Assembly: GCF_026625605.1 (NCBI RefSeq)
Contig: NZ_CP113054.1
Coordinates: 1,984,001-2,048,000 of the forward strand
Direction of reading: 5' to 3'
DNA length: 64,000 bases
Source of the DNA: Luteolibacter sp. SL250
GTDB lineage: Bacteria > Verrucomicrobiota > Verrucomicrobiia > Verrucomicrobiales > Akkermansiaceae
Position numbers and translations under genes: made by a program. The notes beneath the pieces are model-generated. The model did not search any database. It had not been told where the DNA came from and worked only from the letters and a program-made list of their open reading frames with translations. Positions within the stretch are counted from its first letter, which is position 1; the number at the start of each line of letters is the position of its first letter. Below are positions 9,505-18,986 of this stretch, one piece after another.

Positions 9505-10749
9505 TCAACCCACCTGCAGCTCCCCCAGCAGTTGGTCCAGCCGCGCGAGCGAATGGTCCGCCTGGAAGTCCGCATGCCGCAGCGCGAGCGGCCGGCCGTT
9601 CCGGTCCCGTCCCTCCCGCATGAGAGGGATGGCCTCCAGCGCCCGGTCCGCGTCTCCCTGCGGGATGGTCAGGCCGGTGCCGTAGGTTTCCACCCGGTAT
9701 CCCACGCACCCGCCGTCGCTGGCCAGGCAGGGGATGCGGAAAGCCGCCGCCTTTCCCAGCGTGTTGCTGCTGCCTTGGAAATTCTCATACGCTGCCCATG
9801 CGACGGAGAAGGTGGAGAACAGCGAGTTGAACTCCGCCTCCGTGGGGATGCGGCCCGCCTCCGGATCCAGGTGGAGATTTTCCAGTCCGCCGCCGGCCAG
9901 CTTCAGGATGCCCGCCCACTCTTCATCCGTGTATTCCTGGCGGAAAATGCGGCCGCCTCCCACGAAGTAGTACGGCAGATCCCGTAGCATCGCCAGCTCC
10001 GCCGTCCGCAGCAGGGTCAGCAGGCCTTTCCGTCGCTCCAGGCCGATCATGCCGACGATGGTGCGGCCTCCGGCCTTCGCCAGGATCTCCCGCGCCAGCG
10101 CGGAGGGTTCCTCCGGCAGCGTCGTGTCCGTGAAATCCGGGAACATCCGCACGGTCCTGCCGGTGAAGCGTTCCATTTCCGGAATAAAGCGTTCGTCCAG
10201 CACGCCGATGCCGCGGCAGGAGGCGGAGCGCAGGATAGCGTCCCCCTTTCCCATCATCACGACGGAGCGTTTCAGGGAGGGCGGCGCGGCATGGTGGTGG
10301 TTGCGCAGGTAGAGGCCCGCCCACGGCCTGCCCAGCAGGATCTCCGGGGCCAGGCTGACCGGAAGGAAGCGCAGGTAGGTGTCCAGATACGGGAAATAGA
10401 CCAGGTCCACCGGCCGGCCGTTGCGTGCCTCCGTCCGTGAAATCTCCCGCTGCACCTGCATCCAGCGCTGGGTGGTGCCCACCGGGTCGCCCTCGAAGCG
10501 GCCGTTGAGGAAGCTCCTCCGCGCGGGTTCGATCCGACCGATGGTCACGTGGCGGTCCAGATCCGCCGCGACCTCAGCGGACACCGCCGCCAGAATCTCC
10601 CGGCGGGCTTCCTCCGGTTCCGGGCACAGCGCGACCACGTGGGCGCCCAGCCGGACGAATGCCGCGGTGAACTGCGCGAGGTACATCGGGTGGTGGCCGA
10701 TCCAGATGGGATCCGCCACGACGATGAGCTTTCCGGTATGCGGTGACAT
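9505..10749 (-). CDS. glycosyltransferase (GT-B, GT4-like)
   Basis: 414-residue predicted cytoplasmic or membrane-associated sugar transferase. The start is ATG 10749, which gives a Rossmann-like N-terminus (KLIVVADPIWIGHHPMYLAQ) and leaves 11 bp after the preceding gene. In the C-terminal half, GRTIVGMIGLERRKGLLTLL and YENFQGSSNTLGKAAAFRIP resemble the nucleotide-sugar side of GT-B enzymes (known family features); donor and acceptor cannot be predicted. It is the last gene of a three-gene minus-strand polysaccharide cluster. Confidence 0.75.
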   Translation of the reverse strand: MSPHTGKLIVVADPIWIGHHPMYLAQFTAAFVRLGAHVVALCPEPEEARREILAAVSAEVAADLDRHVTIGRIEPARRSFLNGRFEGDPVGTTQRWMQVQREISRTEARNGRPVDLVYFPYLDTYLRFLPVSLAPEILLGRPWAGLYLRNHHHAAPPSLKRSVVMMGKGDAILRSASCRGIGVLDERFIPEMERFTGRTVRMFPDFTDTTLPEEPSALAREILAKAGGRTIVGMIGLERRKGLLTLLRTAELAMLRDLPYYFVGGGRIFRQEYTDEEWAGILKLAGGGLENLHLDPEAGRIPTEAEFNSLFSTFSVAWAAYENFQGSSNTLGKAAAFRIPCLASDGGCVGYRVETYGTGLTIPQGDADRALEAIPLMREGRDRNGRPLALRHADFQADHSLARLDQLLGELQVG

Positions 10750-10760
10750 GGGTGGGCTTT

Positions 10761-12170
10761 TCAGGAGGTGATGCTGCGGTGGATCCAGGATGCCCGTATG
10801 AAGAACGCCTGCAACATCCCCAGCATCATGCCGAACGTCATGCCCGCCAGGCGTTCGTTGAACGGATTCGACGTCAGCGTCTCGCTCAGCACACAGCAGG
10901 TGGCGATGAACGGCAGGAAAGCGAGCCATTGGTCAGGCCCCGGGTGGGACGCGTTCGCCCGCGCGGAACGGATACTGGTCACCAGCGTCCCGATGATGAG
11001 CGCGGAGTAGCCCGCGAGCGCGATGATGCCGCCGCTGAACAGCGCGTAGCTCCATGTCGAGTGGCCGATGGTCCAGACATCCACGCCCAGCTCGCTGTCC
11101 TCCGGAAAGACGAGGAAGATTTCCGGCATGTAGGCGGCATCCCAGTTGTAGGACGCGCCGATGCCCATGCCGTTGATGAAGTGGTGCGGCTCGTCCGCCA
11201 GGATCTTGGCGATCGAGTCCGCCTCCGCCTTCCGCGTCAGGTAGGAAATGTCCGCCGTGAGATTGCGGTCGTCCGCCAGGTGGAACAGCCGCTCGTTCCA
11301 CCTTTCGATCATGCGTGGTTGGAAAACCGCCGCCAGCCCCAGCAGACCCAGGCCGGCGACGCAGGCGATGGCCACGGGCAGCAGCCGCTTCACCAGGTCC
11401 ATCCACTCGAACTGGCGCCAGCGGACGGCCAGCAGGAAGCAGATGCCGCTGGCCAGCGCGGAGGCGAAGACCGGGAACAGCAACGAACGGGTGACCGTGA
11501 TGAAGACGCCGATGAACAGCACGCTGATGGCCACCAGCAGGCTCCAGTGGAACCGGCTGCGGAGCAGCAGCGCGCAGCCGATCCACGCCGCCAGCCAGTT
11601 GCCCGACGGGCTCTGCACCTCGATCCGGACCGTCTCCAGCGTCACCTCCTTGAACAGGAAGCCATGGATGATCCGCCAGATCACGTTGATGCACGCCGCG
11701 GCGAACACCGGCGCGACGATCCGCGAAGGACGGATGCCCGCACAACCGGCGATGTGGGCGTTCATGATCCCGGTGAACAGGAAGATCAGCGGCAGCACCA
11801 TGCGGAACCACCGGTCGAACGGAACGCCCTGGAGCACCGCGTTCCCGATCATGTAGGCCAGGAATCCTCCCCAGAGGAGGATGAACCAGGCGATGGGGCG
11901 GACGAGCAGGAACCTCCAGCCGAGCAGAAAGATGCACCCCGTGGACCCGGCCCATGCCAGCAGGAAAAGCATCTGGTCGATGCCCGCACCTCCGGTCCGC
12001 GTGTCGGACGCGCGGTAGTCGAAGGCGAAGGAAATCATGAACACCCACAGCAGCCGCTCGATCCACACCGCGCTCCACGTGCGGGGGATGGCTACGGTGT
12101 CGTCCTCCCCAACCGCTGGCCGGAGCCACCGTGGTAGCAAACCATGGTCTGCGAGGACGGAGAGCATCAC
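10761..12170 (-). CDS. O-antigen ligase/polymerase-like integral membrane protein
   Basis: 469-residue polytopic membrane protein with about ten hydrophobic segments (for example LAWAGSTGCIFLLGW and LVAISVLFIGVFITVTRSLL) and one larger soluble loop (about residues 285-375). This topology, the SGNWLAAWIGCALLL region and the position between two glycosyltransferase genes fit the Wzy/WaaL (O-antigen ligase) superfamily, which polymerises or attaches lipid-linked glycans at the outer face of the inner membrane. Sequence alone does not separate ligase from polymerase. The start overlaps the stop of the upstream glycosyltransferase by 4 bases. Confidence 0.75.
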   Translation of the reverse strand: MMLSVLADHGLLPRWLRPAVGEDDTVAIPRTWSAVWIERLLWVFMISFAFDYRASDTRTGGAGIDQMLFLLAWAGSTGCIFLLGWRFLLVRPIAWFILLWGGFLAYMIGNAVLQGVPFDRWFRMVLPLIFLFTGIMNAHIAGCAGIRPSRIVAPVFAAACINVIWRIIHGFLFKEVTLETVRIEVQSPSGNWLAAWIGCALLLRSRFHWSLLVAISVLFIGVFITVTRSLLFPVFASALASGICFLLAVRWRQFEWMDLVKRLLPVAIACVAGLGLLGLAAVFQPRMIERWNERLFHLADDRNLTADISYLTRKAEADSIAKILADEPHHFINGMGIGASYNWDAAYMPEIFLVFPEDSELGVDVWTIGHSTWSYALFSGGIIALAGYSALIIGTLVTSIRSARANASHPGPDQWLAFLPFIATCCVLSETLTSNPFNERLAGMTFGMMLGMLQAFFIRASWIHRSITS

Positions 12171-13366
12171 GCGGAAGTAAGTAGATCCTCGAAAGCCTGT
12201 GCGGTCCGCCCGATGGGGAAGGTCCGCTCCGCATAGGCGCGTGCGTTCCGGGCCAGCTCGCCGCGGCGCTCCGGGGAGTCCCGCAGGTAGGCGGCCTCCC
12301 GGACGAAGGCCCCGGTGTCATGCGGCGGGACGATCACCCCGGCATCATTCCGCCCGGTGATGCGGGCGGCCAGGTTTCCCGCCGGCATGGCCAGCAGAAG
12401 CGGACGCTCCGCGCAGAGGTAGGTGAGGGTCTTCGACGGGACGGAAAACTCGGCGGCTTCCGGCTCGAGAATGGCGGTGAGCACGTCTCCGGACGCCATC
12501 ACCGCGGGCAGGTCGCCGAAGGGTTGGTAGGGGAGCAGCACCAGGTTCGTCAGGTTTTCCTTCGCGGATTGCTCCCGCAGCCACTCGGAGCCGATGCCCT
12601 CGGACACCACCACCACCCTCACCTCCGGATCCGCCGCATAGTGGCGGGCCAGTTCCAGCAGCAGGCCGGGGTTGTGCTTCATGCCGATGGTGCCGGTGTA
12701 AAGGAAGACGAACTTGTCGTGCAGCCCATGTTTGCGGGACCAGTCATTGTCCTTCGGCAGGGACGGGATCTCATCGATCAGCGCCCAGTTCGGGATCACC
12801 GCAACGCGGGACGGATCCACGCCGAATTCCTGTGACAACACGGGCGCGAAATCCTCCGTGATGGCGATGACCGTGGAGCTGTCCCGGAACTGGCGGCGGT
12901 CGAGGTGCCGGTACCATGCGCCGATGGGGATGCCCACAAGCGGCAGTTTCTTCCGCACCAGCTTGTCCACCGCCAGGCTGTAGAAATCCTGGACCCAGTA
13001 GTGGAAGCGCGCGCCGCAGCCCACCGCCGCGCGGACGATGGGGCCCTGGGCCTCCGTCGGCGTGTTCCCGGAGATCACCGCGTCCGGTCGCCACTCACTG
13101 ATGAAGCGGGCGGCTTCCTTTCCGTAGGCGATCTCCATTTTCCTCCGCCGCAGGAAGGAATACTTGTAGCGGACATAGTCGCTGTCCATCGCCACCTCGC
13201 GGAAGGAAAGGGAGGACGGGTCTCCCTCACGCGTGCGGAGTTCCCCGCGCGGTGTCTGCAGGGAGCTGGCGAAGGCGTGGACGACCTCATGGCCGCGCGC
13301 CGCGAGCTCCCGGCTCAGCGATGGTGGGAAAGCGTGGCCTGCATAGTCGTGGACGACGATTCTCAT
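12167..13366 (-). CDS. glycosyltransferase, WbuB-like GT4 family
   Basis: 399-residue retaining-type glycosyltransferase of GT-B fold. N-terminal features are HDYAGHAFPPSLSRELAARG and HYWVQDFYSLAVDKLV. The C-terminal nucleotide-sugar half has FVFLYTGTIGMKHNPGLLLE, LVLLPYQPFGDLPAVMASGD and the acidic EPEAAEFSVPSKTLTYLCAE, which corresponds to the E-x7-E region of GT4 enzymes (family knowledge). It is the first gene of the cluster wbuB-like, ligase/polymerase, glycosyltransferase, probably for exopolysaccharide or surface glycan synthesis. Confidence 0.85.
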   Translation of the reverse strand: MRIVVHDYAGHAFPPSLSRELAARGHEVVHAFASSLQTPRGELRTREGDPSSLSFREVAMDSDYVRYKYSFLRRRKMEIAYGKEAARFISEWRPDAVISGNTPTEAQGPIVRAAVGCGARFHYWVQDFYSLAVDKLVRKKLPLVGIPIGAWYRHLDRRQFRDSSTVIAITEDFAPVLSQEFGVDPSRVAVIPNWALIDEIPSLPKDNDWSRKHGLHDKFVFLYTGTIGMKHNPGLLLELARHYAADPEVRVVVVSEGIGSEWLREQSAKENLTNLVLLPYQPFGDLPAVMASGDVLTAILEPEAAEFSVPSKTLTYLCAERPLLLAMPAGNLAARITGRNDAGVIVPPHDTGAFVREAAYLRDSPERRGELARNARAYAERTFPIGRTAQAFEDLLTSA

Positions 13367-13443
13367 GGGGGGATTCGTTAGCGTAGGGAACCAACTGCGC
13401 GCGTGTCAAAAGCGACGCGGCACGTGATCGCGTAGCCCATATG

Positions 13444-13583
13444 GGAGGGTGGACACTCCTGTCCACCGGCTGAAATGGTGATAAAAAGAAGGAGAGATTT
13501 AATGGTAGTCAGGTCTTTGCGACTTTGCGGTGAATCCTTGATAATTCGCCAATGCCGCCGGTGGACAGGAGTGTCCACCCTCC
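13444..13583. repeat. BIME-like paired hairpin repeat (copy A)
   Basis: Two 27-bp arms form a perfect inverted repeat: 13444-13470 and 13557-13583. Each arm contains its own hairpin with an 8-bp stem (GGTGGACA/TGTCCACC) and loop CTCC (GGAG on the other arm). The spacer carries a second conserved module, read on the minus strand as GGCGGCATTGGCGAAT then GATTCACCGCAAAG, that recurs at 41040-41095. The right arm directly abuts the TAA stop of yicC. Confidence 0.85.
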
Positions 13584-13584
13584 T

Positions 13585-14460
13585 TTACTCCACGTTCTGG
13601 ACCTGCTCGCGGATTTTCTCCAGCTCGGTCTTCGCCTCCACCACCGTCTGGGCGATGGACGAGTCATTCGCTTTCGAGCCGATGGTGTTGAACTCCCGGA
13701 ACAGTTCCTGGCAGAGGAAATCCAGCGGCCGTCCGGGTGGCTCCGCGCCGTCCAGGTATTCACGGAACTTCGCGAAGTGGGAGCCCAGCCGGGTGAGCTC
13801 CTCCGTGATGTCGCAGCGGTCCGCGTAGATCGACAGTTCCTTCAGCACCCGCTCATCGTTCAGATCGATCTCCAGTCCGGAGTCGCGCAGGCGTTTCTGG
13901 AGTTGTTCCAACTGACGCGCCGGGCGGCCCGGGGCTTCGAGTGCGATTCTTCCCGCCAGTGCGGCCAGCGTGCCCAGTCGGGTGAGGAAGTCCGCCTTCA
14001 GGTCATCCCCCTCGCGCAAACGCATGGTGGTGAGTTGGGAGAGAGCCTCCAGCAAGGCGGGCTCGACCGCCAGCCAGGCCGCCTCCACATCGACCTCCGT
14101 GCGGCCGGTGTTGAAGATGCCGGGCTGCCGGAGGAAGTCGGACGGCTCCGGCTTCAGCTCGCGGTCCAGCAGCTTGCCCAGCTCCCGGAAGGCGTTCTCG
14201 AATGCGAGCGCCTGCACGGTGTCGATGGTGATGGCATTTGCCGCCAGCCCCGGCTGGTCCAGCGTGATGGAGATCTGGACACGGCCGCGTGCCACGGCGG
14301 CCAGCGCGTGTTTCCGGATGCGGGCCTCCAGCTCGTTCAGGTCGCGGGGTGCCTGCACCACGATCTCCGCCTGCTTGCGGTTCACGGAGCTGATTTCAAC
14401 GGTGGCCAGCCAGGTGCCGCTGGTGGAGGAGCCGCGGCCGAAGCCGGTCATGGATTGCAT
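13585..14460 (-). CDS. yicC: YicC family endoribonuclease
   Basis: 291-residue protein, matching the usual size of YicC. Both conserved ends are present: the N-terminus MQSMTGFGRG, which fixes the start at ATG 14460, and the C-terminal DUF1732 part with LDFLCQELFREFNTIGSKAND and TELEKIREQVQNVE. In E. coli YicC is an RNA endonuclease involved in small-RNA decay; the same activity here is inferred from family membership. The gene is separated from the glycosyltransferase cluster by repeat copy A, so it is probably a separate transcription unit. Confidence 0.93.
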   Translation of the reverse strand: MQSMTGFGRGSSTSGTWLATVEISSVNRKQAEIVVQAPRDLNELEARIRKHALAAVARGRVQISITLDQPGLAANAITIDTVQALAFENAFRELGKLLDRELKPEPSDFLRQPGIFNTGRTEVDVEAAWLAVEPALLEALSQLTTMRLREGDDLKADFLTRLGTLAALAGRIALEAPGRPARQLEQLQKRLRDSGLEIDLNDERVLKELSIYADRCDITEELTRLGSHFAKFREYLDGAEPPGRPLDFLCQELFREFNTIGSKANDSSIAQTVVEAKTELEKIREQVQNVE

Positions 14461-14622
14461 GCGCGGAGTCTGCACGCTGCCGGGGGCGGAAGGGAACCGG
14501 AATTTCCGCCCTCCGGAATGAACATCACACGAATGGGGGATGCCGGATGATCCGGGATTTCTGGTAGAAATCACCGCAGTCGAGAGGCCTCCACTTTCCT
14601 CGAAAACCCACCTCTGTTCCTC

Positions 14623-15477
14623 ATGAAACGCTCCCCATGGTTCGGCACCGCCGCCGCCTTTCTGTGCCTTTCCGCAGTCTGCCCCGCCGCCATCACTTCC
14701 TATTTCGCGGATTTCAGCGGAGACGAGACTTCACTGACCTCTGCCTTCGCCGGAGCAAGTGATGCAGCGGTTCCGGGATGGACCTGGAATGGAACCGCGG
14801 GGGTGGGCGGGGGAGAGGGCATTCTGGTGGGATCGTCCTCCAGCAACAAATACTACCGCCCGACTCCGGGGGCGGACGCCACATCGGCCATTGACCTGGC
14901 GGCGCTTTCCAGTGGTCAGGGTTTCCGTTCCAGCGCGGATTTCCGCTGGTCGGATATCGAGGCAACGGATCTGACGGTGTTGAATTTCGGCTTCGTGACG
15001 ACCCAAGCCACGGCCATGTCGTCCACCAATTCGATGGGGGGCAGTATCATCAGGTCTGCCGGAGGCTCCGGCGTGACCCTCCGCCTCCGCAGCGGAACGT
15101 CCGATGTCGAGACGCTCTCGTTCAACCAGTCTCTGTTCACTGCCGGAAATTGGTACCGGCTGGTCTATGAGACCGTGAAGACCGACACGGCGAACACATT
15201 CGCTTCCGTTCTGACCCTCTACTCCATCGGTGCCGATGGAACCGCCACCCCGGTGGTCATGGATAATGTGGGAACTCCGCTCACCATCTCCAGCCAGATT
15301 GGTTCGTCAGTGCTCTATTCGGATTCCGCCGCCTTCGCCGCCTACGATGTCAGGAACACGAACGGCATCAGCGCGATGGACAACCTGCGGCTGGAGTTCA
15401 TCCCGGAACCTTCCGCCGCCGCGTTGCTGGCGGTGGGAATGGCCGGCATGGCGGTCCGCCGCCGGCGGGGTCTCTGA
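14623..15477 (+). CDS. PEP-CTERM sorted secreted protein
   Basis: 284-residue exported protein. It has a signal peptide (FLCLSAVCPAAIT), a beta-rich S/T/G body resembling a concanavalin-like fold, and a canonical C-terminal sorting tail: IPEPSAAALLAVGMAGMAV followed by RRRRGL. PEP-CTERM tails are recognised by exosortase (EpsH-type) and processed at the membrane. No exosortase gene is present in this window. The cargo function is unknown. Confidence 0.9.
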   Translation: MKRSPWFGTAAAFLCLSAVCPAAITSYFADFSGDETSLTSAFAGASDAAVPGWTWNGTAGVGGGEGILVGSSSSNKYYRPTPGADATSAIDLAALSSGQGFRSSADFRWSDIEATDLTVLNFGFVTTQATAMSSTNSMGGSIIRSAGGSGVTLRLRSGTSDVETLSFNQSLFTAGNWYRLVYETVKTDTANTFASVLTLYSIGADGTATPVVMDNVGTPLTISSQIGSSVLYSDSAAFAAYDVRNTNGISAMDNLRLEFIPEPSAAALLAVGMAGMAVRRRRGL

Positions 15478-15588
15478 AAATGTGGCTGGGCTATCTTGGC
15501 CCAGGCCGGTGCCGGGGCTTCCAACCCCGATCTTCTTTTTCCTCGATCCGACCTCCGGATTGGGAAAGATGGGCGAATCTGTCGTCCC

Positions 15589-16722
15589 ATGATCCGACTC
15601 ATCTCCATTTCCTTGTGGCACCGTTTGTCCGCGGGGCTGTTGGCTGCCTTTTCCTGCTGCATTGCCATTTCAGAGGCACAGGAAAATGGAGCTGTCCCTG
15701 CCAAGCCGCCCGGATGGTGGGCGGAGGAGTTTAAAGAACAGAGCCAGCCGCTGTGGGACAAGCTCCGTGAGGACGGAAAGATCACAACCGTCGAGCTGCT
15801 GGATCTGGCATACACCGGAAAGTCCATCGAAGATGGCGATGCTCCGGCTCTGGCCGCCAGGTTGCTGGGTCGCTGGCGGGAGGATCCCATTCCCGCGCTG
15901 CGTGGGATGATGGCGGAGAAGGAACCGGTGAAGCGTGCCTTCGCGGCCGCAACGGCGGGCCTGCTGGGGGACATCCGCCTTGAGCCGGATGTGGAGCGGT
16001 TGCTGGAGGACAAGGCAGCCCTGGGAGAGTTTCCCGGCGAGTGGTTCGCGGGAGATACCGTGGGTGAAGCGGCGGAGTCCGCGATGGAAAATCTGCTGGA
16101 AACCGATTCAGAGCGGCAGTTGGGGCGTGCGGCAAGGATCGGGGAAGCCCCATGGCTCACCCTCCGGCCTTCCCCGTCCCCGGAAATAAAGGCCGCGATC
16201 GAACAAGCTGACAAACGCTATGACGAAGCGTTGGAAAAAGCGGAGGCCGCCTACCGCAGGGATCTGGCGGAGGCGATTTCCCCAGCCATGGAGATCGAGG
16301 TTTTTCTCCTCTCAGGTATGGGAGAGGAGAAGGTGAAGTCCACAGATCGTGGTTGGCAGAAACGCCTGCCGAGGGATCGCTTTCCAATCGCCCCATACGG
16401 AAGCACTTCAAAGATCCTCCAGCGGAAGAGACTGTCTCCGGATGAGGTGAAGGCGCTCATGCCGTCATTGAAGGCCACGGTTGGCGCGTATCGCGCCAAT
16501 GGCATATTGTGCCACTATCCGATTCATGGCATCCGGGTCACCAATGGTGATGAGGTGATTTTCCAGACCAGCATCTGCTATCAGTGCATGAACTTCTATA
16601 TCGAGTATCCGGGCTGGAGCAGTGGCGCCTCATGGACGGGGCTTTCCTCAAAAGAGTTCCAGGAGGTGATGGAGCGGCTCATGCCCATTCCCAAATCCAA
16701 ACCAGACTCTCAGGCAAAGTGA
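15589..16722 (+). CDS. exported protein of unknown function
   Basis: 377-residue protein with a signal peptide (start ATG 15589; LSAGLLAAFSCCIAISEAQ). The middle is alpha-helical and HEAT-like (DAPALAARLLGRWREDP, AFAAATAGLLGDIRLEP), followed by a charged coiled segment (ADKRYDEALEKAEAAYRRDL). The C-terminal domain holds a Cys pair, HYPIHGIRVTNGDEVIFQTS then ICYQCMNFYI, suggesting a disulfide or metal site. I do not recognise a family. It lies 111 bp downstream of a PEP-CTERM gene and upstream of mnmA. Confidence 0.8.
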   Translation: MIRLISISLWHRLSAGLLAAFSCCIAISEAQENGAVPAKPPGWWAEEFKEQSQPLWDKLREDGKITTVELLDLAYTGKSIEDGDAPALAARLLGRWREDPIPALRGMMAEKEPVKRAFAAATAGLLGDIRLEPDVERLLEDKAALGEFPGEWFAGDTVGEAAESAMENLLETDSERQLGRAARIGEAPWLTLRPSPSPEIKAAIEQADKRYDEALEKAEAAYRRDLAEAISPAMEIEVFLLSGMGEEKVKSTDRGWQKRLPRDRFPIAPYGSTSKILQRKRLSPDEVKALMPSLKATVGAYRANGILCHYPIHGIRVTNGDEVIFQTSICYQCMNFYIEYPGWSSGASWTGLSSKEFQEVMERLMPIPKSKPDSQAK

Positions 16723-16810
16723 AAGTCATCTCCGGAGAGGTATGACGCCCTTGGGGCCGGGGGAAATCTCCACTTGCATCCCGGGCCGGGCATCCTGAAT
16801 CTCCCGCCGC

Positions 16811-17890
16811 ATGGCACGGGTTCTGGTAGGACTTTCAGGCGGGGTGGACAGCTCCGTGGCGGCGGCGTTGCTGCTGGAGCAGGGGCACGAGGTGGCCGCC
16901 GGCTACATGAAGAACTGGATCAATGAGGAGGGCATCCCCGGGGACTGCCCGTGGGAGCAGGACATCGAGGACGCGAAGGCTGTGGCGAAGACGCTGGGCA
17001 TCGAGTTCCGCGTCATCGACCTCATCGACTCCTACAAGGACCGCATCGTGGACTACCTGGTGGAGGGCTACCGCTCCGGCATCACGCCGAACCCGGACGT
17101 CTGGTGCAACCGGGAGATGAAGTTCGGCGTCTTTCTGGACTACGCCATCAGCCAAGGCTTCGAATTCGTGGGGACCGGCCACTACGCGCGGAAGCGCATC
17201 CTGCCGGACGGCCAGTCCGCCATCCTGCGCGGCGCGGACCCGAACAAGGACCAGAGCTACTTCCTTTCCCTGATGACGCAGTTCCAGGCGGCGCACGCGC
17301 TTTTTCCGACGGGGGAGATGCTGAAGCCGGAGGTGCGGGACGTTGCCCGCCGCTTCGGCCTGCCGGTGGCGGAGAAAAAGGACAGCCAGGGCATCTGCTT
17401 CCTGGGTCAGGTGAAGATGAGCGATTTCCTGCGCCACTACGTCGCGGACAATCCCGGCGATATCATCGATACGGACGGCCGCGTGATGGGCACTCACCAG
17501 GGCCTGCACCTCTATACGCTGGGACAGCGGAAAGGGCACGGCGTCGCGTCACCCCGGGAGGGCATGGCCTATGTCGTCGTCGGCAAGGTGCCGGAGAAAA
17601 ACCAGCTCGTCGTCGGCTGGGACCTGCCGGAGACCCACGGCCTGTATGCGAAGGAGTGTGTGGTCGGCACGCTGTCCGCGCTCAATGAACCCTTTGACAA
17701 AAAGCGCCTGGTGGACGCGCAGCCGCGCTACCGCTCAAAGGCGGAGCCCGCGGTGCTGGAGCCACTGGATGATGGCAAAGTCCGCCTCACCTTCCGCCAT
17801 CCCCAGCGGGCCGTGGTCCCCGGCCAGATCTGCGCGCTCTATGATGGCGGCAGGATGCTCGGCGGTGGGGTGTTCGAGACCGTGGCGTGA
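16811..17890 (+). CDS. mnmA: tRNA-specific 2-thiouridylase MnmA
   Basis: 359-residue cytosolic enzyme that thiolates U34 of tRNA-Glu, -Gln and -Lys using ATP and a sulfur relay. It carries the PP-loop SGGVDSS (residues 9-15), the first catalytic Cys99 in NPDVWCNREMKFG, DPNKDQSYFL, and the second catalytic Cys196 in KKDSQGICFLGQ, plus the C-terminal beta-barrel (ALYDGGRMLGGGVF). All key residues are present. The window also encodes tRNA-Glu(UUC), one of its substrates. Confidence 0.97.
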   Translation: MARVLVGLSGGVDSSVAAALLLEQGHEVAAGYMKNWINEEGIPGDCPWEQDIEDAKAVAKTLGIEFRVIDLIDSYKDRIVDYLVEGYRSGITPNPDVWCNREMKFGVFLDYAISQGFEFVGTGHYARKRILPDGQSAILRGADPNKDQSYFLSLMTQFQAAHALFPTGEMLKPEVRDVARRFGLPVAEKKDSQGICFLGQVKMSDFLRHYVADNPGDIIDTDGRVMGTHQGLHLYTLGQRKGHGVASPREGMAYVVVGKVPEKNQLVVGWDLPETHGLYAKECVVGTLSALNEPFDKKRLVDAQPRYRSKAEPAVLEPLDDGKVRLTFRHPQRAVVPGQICALYDGGRMLGGGVFETVA

Positions 17891-17908
17891 ACCATGAATT
17901 GCGGGAAC

Positions 17909-18058
17909 GGAGCGCGGACTTCAGTCCGCTTGGCTTCGCAAAGTCCGGATTCTCCGGGGCGGACTGGAAGTCCGCGCTCCAACAAGCTATCGATGACGGC
18001 GGGCTTCGCTGGTAACCCGCCAAACCATCGGAGATGCCGGTCTGAAGACCGGCGCTCC
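17909..18058. repeat. cluster of three related hairpin repeats downstream of mnmA
   Basis: Three hairpins with the pattern stem-(T)TC/GGA/GA-stem occur in 150 bp: GCGGACT-TC-AGTCCGC (arm starts 17914), GCGGACT-GGA-AGTCCGC (17959-17975), and GCCGGTCT-GA-AGACCGGC (18036-18053). The first two lie in opposite orientation and are bounded by GGAGC (17909) and GCTCC (17980), forming a larger nested inverted repeat; the third is bounded by GGAG and CTCC. They sit between the convergent ends of mnmA and a PEP-CTERM gene. Confidence 0.75.
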
Positions 18059-18065
18059 CAGCGCC

Positions 18066-18986
18066 TCAATGACGCGACCTTTTCCGCCGGATGGCGAGAC
18101 CGGCGAATGCCAGACCGCTGAGGGCGAGTGTGGATGCCTCCGGCACCGGCAGCACGGCCTCCAGCGTCGTGCCGTAGCGCAGCTCGTCGATGGTCCCGGA
18201 AGATGAAAGCGACAGGATGTGGAGGAAGTCCGCATTGTCGAAGCTGCCGTTGAAGGCTGATGTTGCGGACGCTGTGGCCCACGCCTCCGTTGCTCCCTGG
18301 CCGACCGTGAGTGACGCCAGATTCGACAGGCCGATGGTCCGGAGATTGAGGAACTGCGCCTGGCTCAGCACGTAGAGGCTTCCGGTGCCGCCAGCGGCGT
18401 TGCCCACATTCGTGAAGGAACTGATGACGATGAAAGTCTGGCCGGCGGGAATGGCGGTGCTTTCCGCTGTATGGTTGGCGGCATTGAACAAGGTCGAGTC
18501 ATAGCTGACCGCGGCGTAGTTGCTGGACCGGCTGTCCGCGAATGAGTTGAAATATCCGCTCGCCTGGGTGGCGGATGTGCCGTTGATCCTTGTCAACAGG
18601 CCCGACCCGGAATTGGTGGCGCTGGAAAAGCTCACCAGATAACTGGAATACAGTGTGTCGCCCGCGGCGACTCCCGCGTGGTTCATGGCGATGCCGGAAA
18701 GCCGGACATCATTTCCAGTGGTCAATGCTCCGCCGCTCGTCGCGAGACCGGAAAAGGTCAGGCCGGATGCCGTCAACTGGTGGCGATTCCCGTAGGATGA
18801 ACCATCCCAGCTACCGTTGAGGCCGATGCTTTGTGTGCTCGCCGCCTGGCCATTCAGTTCGCCCGCGTTGTAGCCGGTGAATCCCTCATAGACCAGCAGT
18901 GCGCCTTGGGAGAATGGTGCGGAAATGGACAGCACCGCCAGCAGGCGGAGCGCGGACGGGACGTTGCGGGAGGGCTTTTCGTACAT
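18066..18986 (-). CDS. PEP-CTERM-type secreted protein (variant VPEAS tail)
   Basis: 306-residue exported protein. The start ATG 18986 gives a signal peptide (SALRLLAVLSISAPFSQG). The body is Ser/Gly/Thr-rich and beta-like (LLVYEGFTGYNAGELNG, GDVRLSG-like region), similar in layout to autotransporter-adjacent concanavalin-like proteins. The C-terminus has the tripartite sorting signal VPEASTLALSGLAFAGLAI then RRKRSRH, but with Ala in place of the usual second Pro. It is divergent from another PEP-CTERM gene at 19212. Confidence 0.88.
   Translation of the reverse strand: MYEKPSRNVPSALRLLAVLSISAPFSQGALLVYEGFTGYNAGELNGQAASTQSIGLNGSWDGSSYGNRHQLTASGLTFSGLATSGGALTTGNDVRLSGIAMNHAGVAAGDTLYSSYLVSFSSATNSGSGLLTRINGTSATQASGYFNSFADSRSSNYAAVSYDSTLFNAANHTAESTAIPAGQTFIVISSFTNVGNAAGGTGSLYVLSQAQFLNLRTIGLSNLASLTVGQGATEAWATASATSAFNGSFDNADFLHILSLSSSGTIDELRYGTTLEAVLPVPEASTLALSGLAFAGLAIRRKRSRH

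Noticed and set aside
10743-12137. A 464-residue frame antisense to the O-antigen ligase-like gene
   Set aside because: Dominated by R, Q, E, D and P runs with no domain; a GC shadow.
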